64,000 nucleotides of DNA, taken from positions 310,001 through 374,000 of the forward strand of contig JBAJFG010000433.1 in the NCBI GenBank assembly GCA_037903475.1. Reading direction: 5' to 3'. Positions 48,801-61,800 of the stretch are shown in pieces. This stretch comes from Ancylostoma caninum (lineage: Eukaryota > Nematoda > Chromadorea > Rhabditida > Ancylostomatidae). The notes beneath the pieces were generated by a model. It did no database searches and was not told where the DNA came from. It was given only the letters and a program-made list of their open reading frames with translations. The number at the start of each line of letters is the position of its first letter. Position 1 is the first letter of the stretch. Made by a program: the position numbers and the translations under genes.

Positions 48801-51800
48801 CGCATCCATTAATAAAACTCCATCAAAGATTTTGTTAGGTAGGATCCTCCTTGCCCTAAGAATTTACCGTGATCTCTGTTTATGTGGGACGGCACCAATC
48901 CCCTGAAGTTTCTGAATAGGGAGCAGTGAATGGCTCCAAGACTCATAAACTGTTTAGAGTGAAACTCACAAAAATCTAATGATTACACAGCACTTGAAGA
49001 TTGGACAAGGCAAAAGCAAGAGCTGTTCTATCAAGCATTACTGCTGCGCCAGCGCCAATTACACTGATGAAAAGTAAGCATTCGTTAGAGTGGTCCATGA
49101 GCTCACACGTTTCGTCGCATCCACACTTTGGACTACATATTGAAATAAATGAAAATGTTCTTATTTGGGTTTGTTCAGGCTCTCAGCAGATGTTTTTTTT
49201 TATCATGGACAGAAGTACACTTCATTAAATGAAAATGTTTGAAACATAATGGACTACGCTATGTACCAGCGCTCTGGAAGAACTTCTTTAGAATATAAGA
49301 CAATGTGGAGATGGCTTCGGGACCATCTAATAGAAAGGCGTGCTACCTTAACAATCCAGAAAAGTTGACAGGGAATTAGCCCGTATTGCAAAAATGGACT
49401 CTGCTTCGAGCAAACTCGTTTTTGCTGCCATTCCCGAAGTTATATTCAATCTTCAAGCTAGAAACAGCGAACGCTAGAAACAGCGAACAAACTCATGAAC
49501 CACTCTAGTAGATTAGCATGTCATGCGTTTAGTGTCAACGGCGTTAGAAGTGCATTTCAAAGTCGTAAAAGCAACTACAACACCGAACCTCTCTGTTATT
49601 TACACTGAACTAGCTAAGCATGCTGACGAGTCATTCTTGTTGTTCCATCCTAATTGACAGTTGCAGAGCACCCTGAACGACATATACACTTTGGACGACT
49701 TCATCTGAACTGTTTGAACATTCAACATTCAGACATGCATTCACATTCTTTATATATGATAGATAGTCACTTAAACGTTGACAGCACTTGAAGAACCGTC
49801 CAAGAATTCAAGAGACGTAGTCTAAAGAATACTAGTAATCTGATAATCACAATATATGAAGCGATTAACCCTGGGGCAAATGCTGTTCCAAGATAATTGC
49901 GCAAAGCATATTGAAATTTTCTGCTTTTGAGACACGAAGAAGCAAGAGCGATTCAACAGTACAGTCCTTGTGCGCAATCGGTAGAAAGTTTTCGAGCGCG
50001 CCGAACCTGCGCCGCGTGCGCGGCGCGGCCCGCTGGTAACAGCGGTCCGGCGTCTCCGATCAGCTGTTCGAGGACACCTTCCGTCAGGTATTGGGCCCAG
50101 GTAGGCGCTTTTCATCGGTTTTCTCTATTATTCGGAGTACTTTGGACCGTTGAGGCCTGTGGCTGACCGCTATTGATCGAACGGCCCACATGCCCCGTTT
50201 TTTGCACGTTTCACCTTTCTTTGCTTTTGAACGCATTTTTCATTTGTTCTTGGCCCCGTAGAAAGCTGCTTGTTCCAGGTAGCCTCTTCTCTGTAGGAAA
50301 GAGGACCCTGGGTCGTGGTGGCTGACAATGGGGCCTTTTATTTTATTCGGAATCGTTGACGTTCCGTCCCTGTTCGCATGGTCGTCAATGTTTGTTTTCG
50401 TCGCATGTTTTTTTTTTCTTGAATAAAGGGCCCCGTTATCAGCCGCCACATCCCAGGGTCCTCTTTCCTACAAAGAAGAGGCTACCTGGGACGAGCAGCT
50501 TTCCACGGGGCCAAGAACAAATGAAAAATGCGTTCAAAAGCAAAGAAAGGTGAAACGTGCAAAAAACGGGGCATGTGGGCCGTCCGATCAATATCGGTCA
50601 GCCACAGGCCTCAAAGGTCCAAAGTACTCCGAATAATGAAGAAAACCGATGAAAAGCGCCTACCTGGGCCCAATACCTGACGAAAGGTGTCCTTGAACAC
50701 CGGACCGCTGTTACCAGCGGGCCGCGCCGCGCACGCGCCGCAGGCTCGGCGCGCTCGAAAAGTTTCTACCGATTGCGCACAAGGACTGTAATCCATATTA
50801 GATGCAGGGGTTTGTCGTGCTATAGTCCTTCTGCGCAATCGGTAGAAAATTTTCTAGCGCGCCGAACCTGCGGCGCGTGCGCGGCGCGGCCCGCTGGTAA
50901 CAGCGGTCCGGTATCTCGATCAGCTGTTCGAGGACACCCTTCATCAGGCATTGGCCCAGGTAGGCGCTTTTCGTCTATTTTCTCTAGTAATTGGAGTACT
51001 TTGGACTGTTGAGGCCTGTGGCTGACCGATATTGATCGGACGGCCCCGCATGCCTCGTTTTTTGCAGGTATCGTTTTTCTTTGCTTCTCGATGTTTTTTC
51101 ATTTGTTTTTGGCCCCGTAGAAAGCTGCTCGTCCCAGGTAGCCTCTTCTTTTTAGGAAAGAGGACCCTGGGACGTGGCGGCTGATAACGGGGCCTCTTAT
51201 TGAGAAAAAACATGTGGGGAAAACAAGGAAAAAACGATGACCATGCGAACAGGGACGGAACATCAAAGATTCCGAACAAAATAAAAGGCCCGGTACCAGC
51301 CACCACGTCTCAGGGTCCTCTTTCCTACAAGGAAGAGGCTACCTGGGACAAGCAGCTTTCTACAGGGCCAAAAACAAATGAAAAAACATTGAAAAGCAAA
51401 GAAAAACGATACCTGCAAAAAACGAGGCATGCGGGGCCGTCCGATCAATATCGGTCAGCCACAGGCCTCAACAGTCCAAAGTACTCCAATTACTACAGAA
51501 AATAGACGAAAAGCGCCTACCTGGGCCAATGCCTGATGAAGGGTGTCCTCGAACAGCTGATCGAGGACACCGGACCGCTGTTACCAGCGGGCCGCGCCGC
51601 GCACGCGCCGCAGGCTCGGCGCGCTAGAAAATTTTCTACCGATTGCGCAGAAGGACTGTACATGCGTGGACAGCATGATGAAGGATAACAAAGATACCTT
51701 GTGATGCAGCCCAAACGCAGGTGAAACCCCTACGTCGTGGCTGCTTACGAAGGTCGCCTGGTATTCCCTTCCAGGATAATCTGACAAAGCAAACTAAAAT

Positions 51801-53159
51801 TTTCAGCCTTTGATATACAAGGCGATAAAGACAAGTTAAAGGCAGTTTATACTATATGCATGCCCTGGTCAAGCGTCATGAGCGCGACTATACGTTGAGG
51901 AATGACGAAGACATTCTGTAAAGCAGCCCAGAGGCAGCTAGGACCCCTTTTTGAAGGGTCTTTACGGAAAATTCTCCGCAACTGAATGCGTGCGTTTCAT
52001 GCCGTCGACTTATGCACGTATAAACTACTCTTTATAAAAAATAAATTAATAAACAAAAATATAGGATAAAGAAATGGGGAATCCCTCCAGTAATGGATGA
52101 TCGGGGAGCAGTTCCTATGAAATAAAAACAGGATCGACAAGTAAAAAAATCAACCACTCAAAAATGACTCACTGCTGTCATATTCTCTCTCAATTCAGCA
52201 TATGCGGGATATTTGAGTATAAATTCCATATGACCAAATGTTTGAACTAAAGGAATGATTTCGATAGAGTTGTCGGCAGCTAACTGCAATGAAAACGTTT
52301 GGATTTCTCACGAAACCAGCAGAAACTGCAGGAAAAAAAGAAATTCAACAATATCCGAAGCTTGCCTGGTTAATTCTCGCTATATCGCTGCTGCTATAGT
52401 GGTCGGATCTTTTGATCTGCGAAAAAAGTACGGAATAATCCGAAAACCACATTGATAACAGCAGAACTCACTCGAGCTAAATCCCCTGAGTAGGGAAACA
52501 TATCCTCATACTCCATAAGCACCCCATGTGCACCCATTTTCCTTAGAAGTGGGAAAAGCCACTCGTAAACCGACATAATCGGTGGAGCGCCTTTCAGGTC
52601 GAGATGAACGATGGACTGGAAAGATGAAGAAACAGCTGAATAGAAACAACAACGAGCACTAAACAACAGAACAGTTATTACCCTCTCATGAATTACGCCA
52701 TTTTCTCCTTTAAAAAATGAACATCTTCTAGCAAAATTCGAAAAAATAAGTAGTTAGAGTGCATAAAGATAAAAAAGTTCTGACCTATGGGAAGAAGACT
52801 CCAGTAATCCAGACCTACACGCACGTGCCAGATCACCTATCTGACCAGGTTAAAACAGGAAGCAGCAGAAGCAAGGGAGAATGAGAATTTACGATACGAA
52901 TGGTTACTGCGGATGCGCAGACAATCAGAGCGTCAAGACGCATGTGATGCGACACGTGTGAGCGGGTCCGGATCAGTGGAGCCACCTATACCTGTGCAAA
53001 CGGTCGCCTATCATAAGGTCTGCCACTGCTCCTCCTTGCAGATACGTCCTCCGTGACACCGTCTTCATGAAGCGAGTACATTATGAACACGAGAATCCCG
53101 CTCAGCGCAAATATCCACGCTACTCGACGCACGCCATTGTACCTTGCGGAGGAAATCAT
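45848..53159 (-). CDS. HEXD: Hexosaminidase D-like GH20 enzyme with N-terminal membrane anchor
   Basis: Twelve exons: 52992-53159, 52472-52615, 52366-52416, 52173-52283, 47875-47937, 47649-47806, 47402-47594, 47170-47298, 46481-46648, 46296-46427, 46129-46233, 45848-45961; 1536 nt, 511 aa, in frame. Residues 1-56 hold a basic start and a transmembrane helix ([18 protein letters not shown]), giving a type II topology. The GH20 core matches [43 protein letters not shown], catalytic pair in [10 protein letters not shown] (D195-E196), [31 protein letters not shown]-type enzymes remove beta-linked HexNAc; nematode relatives (C. elegans hex-2 to hex-5) act on N-glycans or GalNAc substrates, and the anchor suggests the Golgi (inference). 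Intron 4 (47938-52172) carries tandem foldbacks. Intron 3 is GC-AG (CAG|gcaagc). Confidence 0.88.
49960..50790. mobile_element. 831-bp foldback element, copy A (hexosaminidase intron)
   Basis: TACAGTCCTTGTGCGCAATC at 49960 is mirrored at 50790. The left half (CGGTAGAAAG, GGTAACAGCGGTCCGG, GGCCCCGTAGAAAGCTGC, AGGAAAGAGGACCCTGG) reappears inverted in the right half, so nearly all of the element folds into one hairpin with arms of about 400 bp. TA ends suggest Tc1/mariner mobilisation. No long coding frame. Confidence 0.85.
50821..51660. mobile_element. 840-bp foldback element, copy B, adjacent to copy A
   Basis: TATAGTCCTTCTGCGCAATC at 50821 is mirrored at 51660. Internal words are the same as copy A, with scattered differences. 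Only 30 bp (50791-50820) separate the two copies. Confidence 0.85.
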
Positions 53160-55890
53160 GGAGGCTCACAAGCCTCACGGTGACCTACCAAAAAAAAAAT
53201 CCCAGAAAAATCGATACAACAGCACCAAAAATAGATACTAATGTAATGTATGGCCATGAGCCAACACTGATCAATTTCAAACTGCTGATAAAAGCATTTT
53301 ATTATGACAATTAATTTTTGTAACATATAACATAATGCACTCAAATATAATGGAATCACAGCGAAAATCAGGCAAACAGCCCAGGAACAAACCAGATCTG
53401 AGTAGTACCATAGTACCGTCGATTAATTACATACAACAAAGCGGAAACAAGCAGAAACTCTGAAATAGCAACAACATAGCCAACTAACAGAAATGGAATG
53501 ACAAGCGTGGACCATAAGCATCGAACATTTCGGAAAGTACATGTAAATAGACTATATTCTCTCCATATTTGGCTATGTAATAACCGTATTCATTCACCTA
53601 CGCGTCAATAGCCACACGGGGTTGATTAAAAATGCTGAATGGCATACGCTGAACCGCTGAATATGAACTGATTTCTCGTGGAAAAAAAGCATGGATGAAA
53701 GTTAAGTGAAACTATCCTTCAGTTCCAAAAAATGGGAATTTTGAGGAGAAAATCAGTATTCTCCTATCACAAACTAGTACACTTCCATTATCAGTAACGG
53801 TTCAAGGTATGCCAGTCACAATAAAGAAAACACAGCACAGCAAGTAACCAATAAATCAATAAATACATTGTGGCAATATGGCATACCTGTTGTCATTCGT
53901 CAATGCGGTGATGGACAAAGAAAAAACCTAACTAGATATATCAATTTCTCTCTAAATAAAGGCCTAAATGGTCAAATTTGTATGAAGCTTCTACTGACAC
54001 CCAAATTCTCAGGCAAGAATATTTGATTCAAAGAAAAAACGGAGAGGAATAGAACGAGAAAACACCATAAACCCTTGGGCTAGAATTCGGGCACCCGTTT
54101 CGAGTCAGATGCAGAAGGTCAGAGTCATCCGAGGAAAGCATGAATGAGGGGGAAAACAAAAGGGACGCGATGCCGACCTAGTCAAACAGCTTACCAAGCT
54201 TATGCTTTAGGCCTCTTTTCTGCTCTGCCGGTTCCGAGTCCGTCTGGCTTGCTGCCAAAACACGAATCTGTTTTCCTGCTGTTCTTAGAAACGACAACAG
54301 CGGCACACCAGGCAACATGTCCACACCTTCTGTATAGTTTTCGCCTAATCGGGGCTGGAAGATGTATAGTGTCGAATTTTTCTCTGCTCCAAGGAGAAAA
54401 AAAAGCAGTGATAAGTAAAAATGGTAAGAAAAGCTGTCCTTTGGAGTTTGATCAAGGGAAAGCTAGACAACGCAACCGACGAATTCGCTTCTTCTGGTGA
54501 AAGACTGGATGTGAGTTCAGGATACCACCAATTTAGCATATCTTTTGCTAAGTTTTGCTTACAACTCGTCAGCTTGAGGCGTTTGAGCTGCACGTCTTTT
54601 ATCTGTTTATAGCAACACCTTCAAAGGGTTTCGTGCGTTTCAGCAAGGAACACAGTTATCCAAGAGCTTTTTTTTGTAACCTGACTTAATACAGTTAAAT
54701 ACTGTCTGTTCCAAAAATCAGAGCAATTCAATGTGTTTTGTTTAATTACACAGAATGCATTTTATCACACGCTAAATCATGGAATTTTCCGTTTTCAATC
54801 GACGATCAATAGCTGGAAGCGCGCCAAAACATGTCTCGTCTATAACAACGTGGCGAGACTTACCTCATCTTGGTAGATGGCCAAGTGACAAAATTTGTGA
54901 AAAAGACAGTACAATGTATCCAAGAGTTTCTTCTCAATAATTCCCCTCTCTACTGCAGCAATAAATCGTCCTATGCAGAAATGATAGAAATGATAAAGCA
55001 ACAGAGTCAATCAACCTCTTTCGCTTGCGCCCCTCATTCAGAACAACAGCGGCTTTTCAATGTATATACATTCCATAGAAAGATCCACAGTGGTGCACTA
55101 ATGTCCAGTCAAGTGTGACTGTCCTCGGGTAGCTTAGAGAGTGCGTCTGTGAATACATCTGCAACTATGGCTCGACGCAACGCTGAGGCGATCTAATTTT
55201 TACACCTTCGATTGTTAGTTCTAATGCGTATATGGTGATAATCCTTTCGTTTTGATCTCTTCCTACTGCTACTTAATGAAAACTCCTACCAGACGGCGTT
55301 TCTGTGGTGTCCGCCTACCGGTGGAATCAGCTGATCAGCCAGCTGACACCGCACCACAGCCGTAGTTACAGACAAAATCACAAACGCACTCCCTCAGCTT
55401 CTTGATTATACCAATCTATCGACCCTGATGAGATAAGCGGCTCTATTAGTTGAGTGTTAGGATGTGAAACTATCGAGCGAATGCATACTAACGAAGAATC
55501 ATATAATTCACTTCGAAAACAGCGATAGTTGAGTATTTGTGTCTATAGGACATTCATCTCGGAGTAAACATCGCGTTGCAATACGCGCGCGAGTTGATCC
55601 ATTCCAATAGATCAAATTCTAATTTGAAAGGCTACATTTTTAGCGGCTAGCCTTTGTACTGGGTCCACAACTGCACCGATGTCTACTCCGTGACAAATGC
55701 CATATACAATCTGCATTTCTCGCCCGCCTTTCCGAATACGGCACTATTCCTCGCTTTCTCTTCTTCTCTCGTATCTTTGCAACTATGTCCCTCGTTCACA
55801 CTATCATAACATTGCGCAAGAAAACAAAAATTAACAAACAACTAAAGGGAGAGATAGATAAATAGAAAGGAATAGATATAAACAACTTAC
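53160..55890. other. Intergenic between TRAPPC10-like and hexosaminidase-like genes
   Basis: The last TRAPPC10 exon must lie in the upper part but was not identified. A minus-strand exon-like frame at 54864-54970 is listed separately. A small palindromic stretch occurs near 55320-55370 (TGTGGTG ... CACCACA). Otherwise nothing supported. Confidence 0.4.
54864..54970 (-). other. Orphan exon-like open frame
   Basis: On the minus strand, acceptor TTCTGCATAG is followed by 107 nt open in one frame (starts RFIAAVERGIIEKKLLDTL, ends LAIYQDE) and a consensus donor GAG|gtaagt. I cannot assign a family, and its phase does not fit the last located TRAPPC10 exon. It may be a transposon or pseudogene remnant. 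Confidence 0.3.
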
Positions 55891-58800
55891 TACTCCAAGC
55901 GTCTTGCAGCTGTAGACCGAAATTGATGGGTACGGCAAGAAGCCAGCTGCACATGGCATGACACTGAATGCGATTTGACCCAGACCCGATTCTTTCACAT
56001 GTAGCACTGGAATCGACAACATTCGCTGAATTGAGCTTATACATACTTCTAATAAGAAGAGACAAAGCAGAGCCAGACCCCATTTTTATCGTCACTACTA
56101 AGTCTTGCAGGAAAGTAAGCGCGAAATGCTTTTTCGACATGAAACATTGGAACAGATTAATAGGATATGACGAGCGCCAAGTGAGAAAAACGCCAACTGA
56201 GAGCAGAGCGACAGCGTCAATCAAAACATTACTCATTCATGACTGCGCCTACAAATAACTTATTCAATAATTGATGTCTTGCGGACCCTAGAAAAGAAAG
56301 TAGCATGTACCCGATATAACCCGTAAACCCCGTGAAATGCCCAGTTTCTCCCAATATGTAACGCACAGTGTAGGATTATTAGTTATTCAAGCAAATAAGG
56401 CAACGAAAGAAAATACCCTTAGCTCTCTCCGTGAGTGTCCACAGCTTCTCATCGGCATCTAGCACAATATATAGAGTTTCTACGAATGGTGTGGATGATC
56501 TGAAAAATCATGCAATACCTAAATTTGCCAAACAAAAGTAAAATAAAAATCAATGGGAAATATGTAAATCTGGAAAATACAGAAAGAAAAACAGTTGAAA
56601 TTTCGAATAACAGCGAGAAAAAATTGAGAAATACAAGAGAAAAACAGCTATGAGAAAACTTACAAGGATCTCAGTGAGATCACGAGATCACATGCGGCAC
56701 CAGCGCGACACAACTGTGCACCCGGTTGTTGTGACAGCATTTGCGCGCATAATTCATAGCCTACCTGAAATTTTTCATAAATCTTACTTTTAATTGCTAT
56801 TATCTCAACCTACGCAGCCCACCATACTCTCCTACCACTCACTATTCATTTTAAACAAGCTTTTACAACGTTTTGGAAAAATTTTGAATCCTCATCTTAT
56901 TAAGAAAATAACAGATGGACTAGGTTTTATAGGCATTTTGCCATTTCTGATTACCTAAAATTAGGCAAGTCATACCATGAACATGGAAATTAGAGCATTT
57001 GAACACGCTGTACAAACCAGCGACGTGGTACGACTAATACACTCGCTAAAACTGAAAAGCAAATACGCTTAAAGAGAGCTCTCACGGAGAATCCCGAACT
57101 TTATCCACTCAACGAATCTCAACAAAAGTGAAACAAAGAAAAAAATAGGTTTCCATGCATTGAAAGATAGGTCATGAGAAGTGAAAATAGCATAAAATAA
57201 CATTTCAGATGCCAATCTCTGTAAAACATGAGTGGAAGTTCCCCGAACACAAGCATAGATTTCACAGATCTCTAACTTACCTTAGGTACATGGAGATCAA
57301 ACGCTTCTCGATACGTATATAGCCTATCGATAAAGTCCTTACGCTCATCCTGTGACTCAGTTTCCTGAAAAAGCGCGAGCTCAGAGGAAAATGAAATAAA
57401 ATAAACGGGTTTTTCCCTCAGTAGCGAAAAAACTAAATGAATCACAGCAGAGAAAATCGCATATAATAATATATTTTGCCCAAAGTTCGTAGCTTAGAAA
57501 AAAACATATACAAAAGAAAAAAGATGAGGTTCGATACGTGAGAACGCCTCTCATTTAGCCTGCGATACAAATGAGACAAAAGAAGTTAGCCTCATTATGA
57601 GGGGTAGCATTGTGCCCTTGGCACAGTGTACTGAAAATAAATAATATATAAATATGGAATTTTAATGGAAATTCAGAACCATGAAAGTTCTCACTAATGA
57701 ATCGATGAGGACGAATGCAAAATACTGCCTCCTTAAACATGCTATACATAATTAGATCATTCCACGCAACGGTGTCAATGTAGCTCAAGGCCACGGCACC
57801 GATGTTCGCACAGTTATAACAACATTAATAAAAGAAATCAATCATTACTACGGCAACGAAATGGACATATAGGCTACATTACTTCAGAAGTTTTCAGACT
57901 CTTATGTAACGCGAAAATAATGATTGAAGTATCGTGTAGCAAGGCGTTTGTATAGTGGAGTCGTTTTGACAGTGTGTTGCCCGCGCTAGCGACCCTGCTG
58001 GCATTGGAGCACGCAGTGCGGTTGGTCAAACAGTTGACCCACGATGGACCCGGCTTCTTTGACGGGTTTTATCGTCTGTTCCTTTCTTCATTTGTTCTAA
58101 GAGCTGAGAAAGAACAATATAAGGAGGAACAAGCTACAAAACTCTTCAAAGATACTAGATGAATCATAGGTCAACTTTTTGACCGACCGCGCTGCGTGCT
58201 CCAATGCCAGGGAGCCGCTGTTGCGGAAAACGCACTGTCGAAACGACTACCTATACATGTGTTGTTTAGTTGTTTACCTGCAAAATGTTGTGGGAGCTCG
58301 GGCGAGGGACAGTGACAATCGTTTTCTCGCATAAAATGGGGAGGGTGTTTTAATGAAGTAAGTTGTCATGAATTTCTTTCAGAAATTGATAAAGTAACAC
58401 TAGCTTGATTTCAGAAAAAAAATTGAAAAGATTTTTTATAGCACCTTTTCTCTAGCGTAACCACAAAACAGAAGCCGAGTATAAGAATGAGGTGATAAAA
58501 AAAGAAAAAAAAAAGAAAGTGAATCTGTTAGAATGCCACGAGAATTGAAAAGAAAAAGCAAAACAAAAGATCAAGCTACAAGTAAACTTGTTACCTTCGT
58601 CGGTTTGACCCGGTAATCTATTGACAGCTTATGCGAGATCGGTAATTCACCAGACAATGGTAGAATCCAGACCAAACTAGCCACCACATTTGGTATTAGC
58701 TCCTGAACTATGGAAATTAGGACACAAAACATATGCTTTAAGAGCGCATGAATACCCCTAGATCCCTATTAATCAGCTTGCCAAGATGATTTGGCACATC

Positions 58801-61800
58801 TTCAGCAGCTTTCGGGTCTATTGCTTCGATCGTAGCGTTTTCCAAAACAACTGTCCATTCCTCAGCATGTCCAACAGCTCGGGCGATTTCAAGCTCGAAC
58901 AAGGTCCTCAAACACGACTTTTCAATGAAATTAACAAGGAGCATATAGGTTTTCCAGAAACTATGGTGAAATGTCATTCAAGCGATCGCCAAATATGAAA
59001 AACAAGCAACAAAAGGAGAAAAAAGTGAAAAAACCCACTTATTCTCCAACAAAGAAGTGCTCGATGTCATTATCAGCAAGGCAATAAATGGCAGTTCGAC
59101 AGACCATACTCTACCCAACCATTCGAACGAAATCTGGAAACAATGTGTTAGCTCTTGGCAAGGCGAAAACTGTCCCCATCCTTTCAAAGTACCGCAGAGT
59201 TGCTCATACTTTTGAATTTGAACTAACCCTTCTTTAAGACAAAAAACTGAAAAACTTTTTTCTTTAGATTACGTTGGCACCATAGTTTCGCTTCAGAAAA
59301 TGACCACGGACTAGCTTTCATAGAGAAGATTCGCTATCTCTGGCCATAATAAGGGTGTTTTAGAACAGAGTCGCTACTTTCACCAATCAACCCAAACCCT
59401 AACAGGAGCCCTAACATAACAGCTTCGAAGAAAAATGCGGGTCCCAAAGTTTTCCACAATAGTTTTTGTTCAATCTGTGATGTTGGACCAAGAATAGACG
59501 GGATGTTAATGGAAAACAAGGTGAAGTATTAATATCCCAATTTTAACCGTAAGACACAATAGAGAACCGACAAAAATGATTTAAAAAACAGGGAAAGGTG
59601 TCGAAAAATTTTCATCCCCACCTTCGCCTTCCTTATCGCTGGCGACGCTGTCAATCCTGCGTCCATCAACAGACAGAGCACCAATTCAAACGTGTGTCGT
59701 GCGCTTACACCCAGTGGTGGGATATCCACGCTGATGTTGGATGACCATTCACCATCCGTCCCCTGAAGGAGGAAGATTTAGATTCAAACGCAAGCCCCAA
59801 TGCTTTGTATGTAGAAAATTCCAGAAAAAAATAATATGTACAGTTTCTCACATGTCAACGAAAGCGAAGTAAAACTAACAAAGCATTCAGAGGGTAGGTA
59901 ATGAACTTAGTATGACATTCTTAGCAGCGAAAACATACCATAAACTCAATGCCCTCGGTAATATCGGCTCGAACATCAATTTTCGAGCAGTCTACGGAAG
60001 ATCCAGCCTCGATAGTGACGTTGACTCGTTGAATAACGCCAGCCAGAAGGTCTAAAGAAAAAAATTCGTAATGTGAATCAGAACAGAACGTAGTCGCCTC
60101 AACCCACCAGCGAAACGCACCTTTACTGTCATCAATCCACAACTTATTAGGTGTGCTCTGCACAAATACGGTAACGAATCGTCGCGTCACAACGTCATCT
60201 ATGTCTACCGTCAGCGCTCCATCGAAAAGGGTCGCTTGGACACGGTCCAAAATGAAACAACCACGTGTTTTCGCTAACGCTGATACGGTCTAAATGGAAA
60301 ATTGGAAAATTGCTCAACGCTAAAGATTAATCGAACACTTACAATTTCATTTTGACCTGGTTCTATCACTTGATTCGGGCAAGTAAGTAGTAATTCTTCG
60401 CTATGCCGTGGCTCAACGGGTGATTTTGAATGGGAATGCGAATGCGAGTGAGATTTGCGTCGCGAATGATAATGATGCCTGTGCAGTGTCACAACTCGAC
60501 ATATTTGATCTCGTTCCTGAACAACCCAAATCCAAGAAAATCAGGAATTCTCATTTCAGAACCTCAATATACACGTACATGTATACAATATGTATAACCT
60601 ATCAGCGCCTAACTTTCGAGACAACATAAAAACCCACACTGAATTGCACATCGTAGACAGGTTGTTTCCGTCTTGACAGCACATGCTCATCCACTTCCCG
60701 TAATTTCACCCTCAGGCAGAAATTATCGATAGGAATTGGTAGCGACGATGTCACAAGAAAATCCATGGAAACTCGTCCGTTAGGAATCTGCACCAGCGGC
60801 GTAAAACCTCCAACAGATGCTTGGATCAAGTTCTTCGGGAAGCCGGGTGGTTCGGTTAGGCTGGAAAATTTTGTCGAGTGGTGAAAGAAATCAAAAATCT
60901 ATGCACATGAGGACACGGTTCAGAAGGGTTTTCCTTAGAGTGGAAAGTTCTGGCCACGCGAGAACTGGTCCCCGCCAATTTTTTGAACCACACCTAATGT
61001 TCAAGCTGTAATCTTAGCGCACCATTCACAAATATTGCCCATGCATCTCTGACGATAAATGAAAACCTTGCGTTTGGAGTGCTATTCGATTAGGACACAC
61101 AAGCAAGCTGGATAGCATCTGATGGAAAAAAGAGGGTGTTAGAAACGGGGACCAGTTTTCGTCAACCAGTCTCCAAAAACAAGGTGCACGAGCACGTTTT
61201 CGATCATTTCAAGAACCAAAAAAAAGTAAATTACGAGCCCATTCAAATTACAGCGCACATATACGCAAGTGATAAAGGAAATGTAGCAGAAGCACCTACT
61301 TTTCGGAGGACAAAAATGACAATAACAGGAAAATATCAAGGTGATGTTTTGAAAAATGAGAGGAAAATAGGAAAATGCCAAGGTGGTAGAATGACAAAAC
61401 AACTAGAACAACCAAACAAAAGATCATCTAACAAGCTTTTGTTCGAAAAAAAAAACTCACTTGATTTTCTCGCCAGGCTTCATTCTGCTGATCTGCGCCA
61501 TTAAATCCTCGGCGATCTTTTTTCGTTCCTCATCATCGCTCTCATGAACCGCCATAAACAGTCGATATGCCAGCAGACTGCAACAACAAACACCCTCTTT
61601 ATCGTGTAATTGTTGTGTCCTACAGTAAACAGAGGATTCATCTAATACATGTAGAGGCCCACCGGTCATAGTCGATGTCATCCTTCAAAAACGGCACAAC
61701 TCTCTTCATCACATCCACCACAGCTTGCGATTTCACCCCACTTTCTAGCATCGACGAGATGAATCGCAGCTCCAAGGGAAGAGCACCAGCGTCACGACCA

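Noticed and set aside
49822..51787. Several 60-120-codon frames sharing [21 protein letters not shown] text
   Set aside because: All are translations of the two foldback elements in different orientations, not independent genes.
59334..59519. Hydrophobic frame (IEQKLLWKTLGP...) between TRAPPC10-like exons
   Set aside because: Including it would end in phase 1 while the next exon enters in phase 0; skipping it keeps frame and alignment.
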